A stretch of 64,000 nt of DNA from Neurospora intermedia (taxonomy: Eukaryota > Ascomycota > Sordariomycetes > Sordariales > Sordariaceae). The stretch covers positions 6,037,464 to 6,101,463 of the forward strand of contig BTPP01000002.1 in assembly GCA_037102815.1 (NCBI GenBank). The letters are read 5' to 3'. Position numbers and translations under genes: made by a program. Below are positions 56,901 through 64,000 of this stretch, piece by piece (within the stretch, counting starts at the first letter, position 1; each line of letters starts with the position of its first letter). The notes beneath the pieces were generated by a model. The model did no database searches, had not been told where the DNA came from, and worked only from the letters and a program-made list of their open reading frames with translations.

Positions 56901-58450
56901 GGATTGGGTATTTATATAAATAACTTAGTAGACTACGCTTACGCTAATTTACTAATAATAATTAATATTCGAAAGGTTATTCGAGTAGGGAATTATTAGT
57001 TAAAGTACTTAAAAAAGAAATTGAAAATCCCCTTCGCCGAGTATTATATAATTAACAATAGAATAATATTCCGGGATAGATTGGTAATCCCTCCCGACGA
57101 TAAGAAAGTCTAATTAGAGCTAATTTATTATACTTATTTATCGGTATAAAGAGGCTACCTTAGTAGGGATAAAATAATAGTATTAATATATCAGTATTTT
57201 TAGCTAGGGATAGTAATTGCGGTAAATATTTATTGCTGCGTATATATCCCTTATAGTAAGATTAAAACTATTAGAATATCGCTAGTAGGTTTCTTAAAGC
57301 CTCTATTAATACTATATACCCTTTAGAGGGATATTTCTATTAATTATATAACCCCGTTCCTTAAATCGAAGAGAGTAGGTAGAGGCATCGAATATAAATA
57401 TATACTAATTATAGTAGATAGGTTTATAAAAATACAATATTTTATTCCAGTAGAAGGATTATTAATAGAAGAATTGGTAGAGAAGTTTATTAATTATATT
57501 TATACGCTTTATAGTTTGCTAAATACTATTATATCCGATAAAGGAGTTTAATTTATATTAGCCTTTTAAAAATAATTCTCAAATAAATTAGGTATTAAAT
57601 TGAAATTATCAACCCTTTACTATAAAGAAATAAATAATTAAACCGAAAGGATTAATACCGAAATAGAATAATATTTAAGAACCTTTATTAATTAGGTATA
57701 GAATAATTAGATTAATTAGTTACCCTTAGCCGAATTCTAAGGGAATAACTTTAAGTTTACATTAATAAGGGTTACTCTATTCTTTACTAATTACGGGTTT
57801 TACCTTCGAATAGGTATAGAGCCAACTATATTATTACTACTAAATATTATAAATATATAGCGAAAGTAGATTTTCAATATTAATTAACTAGTATAATACT
57901 TTAAGGAGGTTTAGAACTTTGTAAAAATATCCTCCTTATAAATATAAAAATACTATAAGGTAACAACGAATAAAGAGCGGATAAATACCCTTAAATATAA
58001 AGTCGGTAACGAAGTAATATTTAATATAAATAATTACACTACTAAACGACTATATAATAAATTAGCACCCCGATTTAAAGGACTATTTCGAATTATAAAG
58101 GTTAGTTCGTATATAATAGAATTAGCCCTACCTTAAAATATAGAGGTTACTTATATTATTAATATATCCTACGTTAAGCCTTATATTAAGGGACTCCCTA
58201 ATTAAAGGGAACTAATAATAGACGTAAAGGTAAACGAAGGTATAATTATTATAAGGATAGACAATTTCGAGGAGGATAAACGATAGGAATTCAAAGAGTT
58301 GCTAAATTACTAAAAGATCGAAGGTTCTTAGAAGTATTTAATAAAGTAATTATACTATCCGTTAAATTAGTAACTAATTAAGAACCTCAACGGTTATTAA
58401 GAATTAGTTTAGTAATTTTATAATAACCATTTAGAATTTAGTCCCCTATA
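53956..58450 (+). pseudogene. Chromovirus pol relic
   Basis: In order: a protease active-site trace (IDSG, about 54115-54130); reverse transcriptase, with GGGIRIYINYKSINKI (about 55578-55625) and AYFNNVLIF (about 55890-55918), where the two catalytic Asp now read as Asn; RNase H (EINTSD, about 56335-56352); integrase around TPFLKSKRVG and VDRFIK (about 57350-57430); and a chromodomain-like end at about 58270-58400. Many in-frame stops. No function possible. Confidence 0.82.
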
Positions 58451-59262
58451 CTTAAATTTTAAAAAAGGATAAAAAATATAATAAAAGATAAAAATAGCTT
58501 TGGAAGTTAAGGACTAAGATTAATCCCCAATTTTAATTACAGTAGTACTAATAGTAGATAACCGGTAAGTAAGAAAAAGCGTAAGATTGAATAATAAGTA
58601 AAAATTAGTTAGAAATTAATAAAAAAGAAAGGAATTTAGCTCGACTTATTCTACGTACCCTAATCGAATACCTTATAGTATATTCTTTTATAGAATAACC
58701 ATTAATAGTACCGAGAGATAGTACGTTTTACAGCGGTTTTACGTCTCCTAATCCCCAAATCGGCTACATACACAATCAATACTAAAATTTAAAAATGAGA
58801 GGAATCTAAGAATTTTTAAGGTTAGTAATATAATAATTAAACGTTTAAAGAAAAGATAAGGTATAAGTAGGGAGTTAAATGTGTAAATTCTTTAGATTTA
58901 TATTAATAGTAGCTACAGGCGTCCTACGTAAACCGTTATACTATAAGCGTCCCTATAGTACCCCTAATAAGGCTAATAATAGTAAGAGTCGTTAAAGTTC
59001 TTTATATATAATAATTAGGCTAATTTCTAGTACGTAGATAGATTATTAAGGGTAATAATAATTCTTACAGTAAAAGGGTCGGATTTAGCGATATTTTGGC
59101 TAGTATTCTACCCTTAAGCAGGAGTTGAAGTACCGGCGGGCATTAAGCAGCTTCCTATTTTAACAAAAGTTTTTACCGGTACTTTATTAGGCGCAGCTAT
59201 AGGAAGGTTAGGAAGGTCTACTTTATTAATAATAACGGATTTTTCGAAGGGAGCTTCGTTTT

Positions 59263-59274
59263 GGAGGAGGGTAG
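59263..59274 (+). promoter_or_regulatory. Polypurine tract of the chromovirus
   Basis: GGAGGAGGGTAG directly before the right LTR, the expected place for plus-strand priming. Confidence 0.6.
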
Positions 59275-59513
59275 TATTATAGGCATTACTATTATATTCC
59301 TATATATAAATAGAGAGTGCTATACTATATAGTGTAGTCAATTGTATAGCTGCCTAAATATAGTATAGCAGTTACGTATATACGTGCTGTGGTCCGTATA
59401 CCGGACCTACGTACGTATGCCCTACATAGTTCTCGTATATGCACAGGATTCTCTTCCTATTCCTCGCACAATAATCAAAGTCTTACCTTAGTGCTTACTC
59501 GCGCCCCGTGACA
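59275..59513 (+). repeat. Chromovirus 3' LTR (239 bp)
   Basis: Aligns with 51289-51527. It starts TATTATAGGCATTACT (TGTCACAAG after RIP) and ends GTGACA, which is intact. Each LTR has lost different bases to RIP. Confidence 0.93.
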
Positions 59514-59518
59514 GTACT
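59514..59518 (+). repeat. Right copy of 5-bp target duplication
   Basis: GTACT; see 51284-51288. Confidence 0.75.
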
Positions 59519-61590
59519 AGTTGTAATAAGAAGATTTACCCTACTTAGAAGTATATTTCCTATAGTTATTACGTTAGTAAGAAGGCCGATATCTGCTGGG
59601 TCTACTTCCTTAAGTAGGCGTCCGATACGTAGAAGCTTAAGAAGGATATATTAGTTAAGAAGGTAGCTATTACTAGCGTTGGTACTAGTACCTTTACTAA
59701 TAATACTTTAACTAATCTTACTACTCCCGCTACTATTATTAACTCTGCCTTATTATATAGAGGTAGAATGTTTATAGGTTTGAGTAGTTTAGGTGGTAGT
59801 AGTATGGATTTTTGTTAGAGCCCCTAGCTAGTGTTGTTGAGTGTATTGATTATATTTAGAGTAGTAGTTAATTAATCGATTATTTTTAATTATAATTTCA
59901 ATATGCCTATAGTGATCCTGCTAAAGTCTAATAGGCTTAAAGGTAGTTACTAAATAGTATTAGAGATTTGGTTATTTACAATTTTGGTTGTATAAATAAT
60001 ATTTTTAATTACCTTAAATGGTTTATAGATATATAACTACTATTATATCTATCGGTTTATATTATTAGCAATGGAACTTCGATTTATATTTACTATATTA
60101 GTACTATTGAATTAATTATAGCTACTTTAAATAATATAATTATTAAAGTTAAAATTAAGGATTGTATCTATAGTCCCTCTACCCTAGTAAATCTATTAAT
60201 TATAAGAGGTCTTTTTAATAATAGTATAGTCTAGCATATAAAGTCTAATTAGATATTTGCGTACGGTAAAGTTATAATTTAGTGTAAATGGATTAACGAC
60301 TTCCTAGTTTTGTTAGTATACGCGCAATTAGACTTTCTCTAAGACTTCCGCTACGCTTTAATAGCTTTAATTAACTATTTAACAATGCACCGTCGCTTTA
60401 TATACGTAGGTAAAGACTAAATTCTTAAAGCTTACGAGGCGGCTGGTATTAAGTTAAGTAATATTTAAGACCATTTCTATAAAGTATGCGTTAAAGCTAA
60501 GGCTTACGATATAATTCCTAAAATTGCTAATAAAGTAACTATTTAACTAATAGTTTATATTTACGTCGATATTGTTTCCTATATTCTACTCGGCTATAAA
60601 GGATATCGGTATATAATCTATTTTATTAATTAGGTTACCGGCTTCTACTAGGTAAGGTTTATGGTTAATAAGGGTAATGCTTTTATTTAAATTAAAGAAT
60701 TTAAAAAATGGGTTGAATTTTAAAGCGGGTTTAAAATTAGGGTATTTGGCCTTAATAGTAGTTTAGAGTTTGGTTTTAGTACTAAAGAATTTCAATATAG
60801 TAAAATCGTTAAGTGGGTATATATAGAAGGTATCGAGTTTTTAAAATTAATACCCTATACCTTATAGATGTAAGGAAAGATCGAAAGAGCTAGCGCTATT
60901 ATTATATAACGAGCTAAAGCCTTAATAATAGATTTTAATATCCTAGAATATTTATAGCCCTTTATTATTAATTATATTATTAGAGTGTTTAATTTACTAC
61001 TTTCTAAAGTTAATATTGGAGGTAAAAGTCTATAGGAGTTGTTAGTTGAAGTAGCTAATTTCCTAAACGAAATTAAATAATTATATTTTAAGTATTTGAG
61101 GTCCTACTTCTATACGGCTTACTACTTTATTAAGTTAGAAAAGCGACTATAAAGCGATAAATTTTATATTAGAGTATAGAAGGGTTATTTTATCGGTTTT
61201 AACGATATTTACGGCCGTATTGTATTTATTTGGAATTCTTATATTAGCGAAATCGTTAGAGCTAGTGCGGTAACCTTCTTTAAAGAGGACTTAGTTAATT
61301 ATAAAGACCTAGTCCGTAGTAGTAATAGTAATATTGTTGAGTATTACGTTATTTTTTTAAACTAAATAGTTAATGAAATTAATAAAGTAGCGGATAGTAG
61401 TTACTAGATTTGGGTTAAGGTGGATGGTACGGTTCTATAGCTATATTTATAGAAAGTGGTAGAATTAACCTAATAAGCGACCGAGTTATTAAAGTAGGAA
61501 GTAAAGATATAGGAGATAACGATTATACTACTACTTTCGTTAGAGGTTATATTAATACCCTTAGTTGCTTTAGCCGCTAATAGGGTAACC
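59519..61590 (+). pseudogene. Copia gag-pol remnant: protease and integrase
   Basis: Continues the copia frame beyond the chromovirus. After the second half of the zinc knuckle come a protease-like segment (ISNGTS, about 60065), the pre-integrase region, then integrase with HRRFIYVGKD, DIVSY and KIERA traces (about 60390-60920) and the linker YFIGFNDIYGRIVFIWN (about 61190-61245) known from copia. RIP stops are frequent. The reading is lost at about 61590. Confidence 0.75.
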
Positions 61591-61955
61591 TGGGATGCTT
61601 CACAATACTAACGAAGTTGTAAGTAAACTGTAGTATTGAAAGCGAAGAAAGAAGATATTGGAGGAAGAAAAGCGTAGCCGAAGGCCGTACCGCGCGGGGA
61701 TCCCTTTATAGGAATCCAGGCGCCAGATTGGCACGTAGTTACGTGCCTACTTAAACCTCTTGCGAAGGTAGGTATATAGTTACATACCTACTAAATCCTC
61801 CAACGAGGGTAGGTATAAATAAACTATGCCTAGTCTAATCTAATTAATTAAGTAATCGTATATATAATAACGGTAATACTAATATTCCTATATCAAATTC
61901 CGGCGATATAAAGAAAAGCTATTATCCTCAATAGGAATAGCCTCATTTCTTCCTT
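61591..61955 (-). repeat. Probable 3' LTR of the second chromovirus (approximate)
   Basis: About 365 bp of higher GC than its surroundings between copia pol and the reverse integrase. Its ends are uncertain (TGGGATGC at the left, CCTCA at the right) because the partner LTR is missing. It contains two related palindromes at 61729-61746 and 61770-61787. Confidence 0.5.
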
Positions 61956-63831
61956 TAGCGTAGGGAACGTTAAAGTATTTTACTTTAATCCTTCTAATCC
62001 TTTTCGTTTACAAAATAAATACGGGGGGCGGCCTTACTAAACTTCGCAATATAAGTCTTACAAATATTAATTTTACGCTTATCCGATCGATGCTTCTAGT
62101 AGTTTTCTATTAGCTCCTTTATATTCTTCAACCCCTCGGTATCCAACCAATTATTCTATTCGTAACTATATCCCTTCTATTTAACGTTATATTAAATATC
62201 GCTATTAATTTATTTATATATAACGATTTTATCGAGTTCGTATCGCTTACCAAATTTAGATTTAAAATCGCTCTAAGAATTTTTAATTAGTCCGGGGGGC
62301 GGAAGGGTATAATCGAAGGGGTTATTACCTTTCGGAACGGGCGCGAAGTAGGCTATTAAAATAATAGGGTATATTTTTATAGACGGAGGAAGTTCGAGTT
62401 TGTATACGAATTTACCGACTTTTTAAATAATTTTGAAGGGACCGGATCGTTATTAAAAAATTTTGCGAAAAGGACGTTTAGGGAGGTAGTAGCTATAGTT
62501 GAACTTTAGAAGTACTTTATCGCCGACTTCGAATTTTAATTATTAGCGAGAGGTATTATATTTCTTCTTAATAGTAGTAATTATAAAGTCTATAGATAAT
62601 TAAATATCTTATTATAAGTATTTACAAATAGTAAGGTTATTTTTAAAAGAATAAACTTAGTTGGTATTACTTATTATAATATTAAGTAGGCTAATAAATT
62701 TATAATTAAAAAGATATTCGTATAAGGAAGCTTTAATACTTTTAATAAATATATTATTAAAGTTCTACTGAAAGGAGGGGATAATTAATAGTTAATTATA
62801 GTCTAATTTATAATAAAAGACGTAGAACTTTATAGCTATTTTAACGGTTTAATTCTTACGTTCTACTATTCTATTGCCGGCGGTATAATATACGGTAATT
62901 ATTAATAGTTTAATTCCTATTACTTTCTACATCCCTTTCCAATAGGCGGAAGTAAATTTACAATTATAGTTGGAAATAATACCAATAGGAAATCCCTAAT
63001 CTATTAGTAATATTATACGAACTATAATAATACTTTATTCCTCGGTAGTATAAATAGTATAGCTAGGGATAAATAAAGTATATTTAGAAGTTTTATCTAT
63101 AATAGGTATTAATATATTAAAGGTAGTATAACCTAGTATTTATTAAGGGGTATCTTTTATTAAGACTTCTAGGAGTTTAATAATAAAGTTAATAGAAATA
63201 ACTCTTATTAGTAATTATTCTTCGGTTCGAATAGGCTAATAGTCGTTAATAGGAGGGTTTTTATCGGTCTAATTAAATTAATAAGCAGGGTAATATTCGA
63301 TATATTATTAGATTTACTAAATTTTATTCGGAAATATTACTCTATATAAATTGTAGAGTATACAGTTACGGCCGAAGTAATATTTCTCATTGTATATTAC
63401 TTTAAGAATACCTTTAATATACCTATAAGGGATATATAGTATTTTAATACTATTAGCTTATATATTATAAATAAGGCTATCCTTTATAAAAAAAGGATAG
63501 CTAGGCTTTAAAAAAACTTTAATACCGTCCTTAGTAATATACTCGCAATCTTTAAAATAGTTTAGAATATTAATAAACTTCTTATTATTTTAATAAGCGT
63601 TTTAGTACTATTATTGAACGTTATTATTTATTTATATTTCTAAAAAAGTATATTAAATATTATTAAAAATAGGAATTCTATTTAGGTTTAGGTCGTTAAA
63701 AACGTCCTATTTTATATATAAACGGCTTAAGGCATTTAGGATGAAATTCAATTTACCCGGGATATAGTAAACTTTCAATTTATATTGCGAGAAGTAAATA
63801 GAGGCGTTAATTAACCTTCGATTAGTACGAG
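61591..63831 (-). mobile_element. Second chromovirus, reverse orientation, cut by the telomere
   Basis: On the minus strand the order from the telomere is: the end of RNase H (IPGKLNFILNALSR, about 63725-63775), integrase, a GPFKIIKKVGKFVYKLELP barrel (about 62390-62450), and a chromodomain (YNVK*KGYSYE, about 62150-62200). An LTR follows at the left. Gag, protease and most of reverse transcriptase are missing. It is a different family from the complete chromovirus, since the LTR and chromodomain sequences differ. Frames are broken by RIP. Confidence 0.8.
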
Positions 63832-64000
63832 TTAGGGTTAGGGTTAGGGTTAGGGTTAGGGTTAGGGTTAGGGTCAGGGTTAGGGTTAGGGTTAGGGTTA
63901 GGGTTAGGGTTAGGGTTAGGGTTAGGGTTAGGGTTAGGGTTAGGGTTAGGGTTAGGGTTAGGGTTAGGGTTAGGGTTAGGGTTAGGGTTAGGGTTAGGGA
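63832..64000 (+). repeat. Telomere: 28 TTAGGG-type units
   Basis: 63832-63999 is exactly 28 six-base units; 27 are TTAGGG and the eighth (63874-63879) is TCAGGG. The G-rich strand runs 5' to 3' to the right, so this is the right chromosome end. The last base, 64000, is A where T would continue the array. Confidence 0.98.

Larger units (their letters stand above)
51289..59513 (+). mobile_element. Complete Ty3/gypsy chromovirus (8225 bp), RIP-mutated
   Basis: Two 239-bp LTRs with TGTCAC...GTGACA ends, a 5-bp target duplication, gag, then pol with protease, reverse transcriptase, RNase H, integrase and a chromodomain, and a polypurine tract before the right LTR. Reading frames are destroyed by C-to-T and G-to-A changes at CpA/TpG. 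It lies in the copia gag in the same orientation. The pol order (reverse transcriptase before integrase) and the C-terminal chromodomain place it among chromoviruses. Confidence 0.92.
50037..61590 (+). mobile_element. Ty1/copia retrotransposon, split and 3'-truncated
   Basis: The oldest layer of the subtelomeric stack. It begins with a 177-bp 5' LTR, a half-tRNA primer site and a RIP-mutated gag. It is split at 51289-59513 by a chromovirus, then resumes in gag/pol at 59519 and runs through protease and integrase to about 61590. There a second chromovirus interrupts it. Reverse transcriptase and the 3' LTR are not in the window. Gene order (integrase before reverse transcriptase) and the integrase-to-RT linker type identify copia. 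Confidence 0.8.

Noticed and set aside
1-64000. tRNA, 5S or other rRNA genes and CRISPR arrays
   Set aside because: I looked for dispersed 5S-like and tRNA-like sequences by eye and saw none; regularly spaced repeats here are minisatellites or telomere.

Overview
The window is the right end of a chromosome from a filamentous ascomycete, most likely Neurospora or a close relative in the Sordariaceae. Three things point there. The last 168 bases are 28 tandem TTAGGG-type units. Genes carry short introns (about 50-130 bp) with GTAAGT/GTATGT-like donors and CTAAC-like branch sites. Two AT-rich blocks show repeat-induced point mutation (RIP): almost no CpA/TpG, glutamine codons turned into stops, Cys/His turned into Tyr. 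The genus is inferred from these features, not from a database match.

Region 1 (1-39.2 kb) is ordinary gene-rich euchromatin. In order it holds: the 3' part of a kinesin-6-like motor; a proline-rich membrane protein candidate; an SH3/transmembrane protein; a divergent pair of lineage-specific proteins (RGG/coiled-coil and CCHC zinc-knuckle); a GPI-anchored candidate; a small-subunit catalase; a YAT-family amino-acid permease; an EXPERA/TMEM97 protein; a type I ER membrane protein; a decayed PDR-type ABC transporter; a FMN-binding protein of the pyridoxamine-oxidase-like group; a short-chain dehydrogenase; a small secreted cysteine-rich protein; an APH-fold kinase-like protein; an alpha/beta hydrolase with a GC-AG intron; a BCS1-like AAA ATPase; a zinc-finger regulator; and a GT32 glycosyltransferase with an in-frame stop.

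Region 2 (39.27-43.24 kb) is a 4-kb element bounded by nearly perfect 110-bp terminal inverted repeats. Its interior is almost pure A/T, while the inverted repeats are not mutated. Region 3 (43.2-50.0 kb) is a gene island: an 8-cysteine secreted protein, a secretory SET-domain protein, a secreted glycerophosphodiester phosphodiesterase, and the 5' end of an ORF cut by a retrotransposon.

Region 4 (50.04-63.83 kb) is a nested subtelomeric retrotransposon stack. A Ty1/copia element (5' LTR 50037-50213, followed by a half-tRNA primer-binding site) is split inside gag by a complete 8225-bp Ty3/gypsy chromovirus. The chromovirus has two 239-bp LTRs and a 5-bp target duplication whose left copy shows one RIP-type change. 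Copia pol resumes after it, is interrupted near 61.59 kb by a second, reverse-oriented chromovirus, and that element is truncated in RNase H where telomere repeats begin at 63832. No tRNA, rRNA or CRISPR was seen.

How the parts work together: the left 39 kb are independent housekeeping and accessory genes, not an obvious pathway cluster. The right end reads as a record of events: copia insertion, chromovirus insertions, RIP, then terminal breakage and telomere addition.
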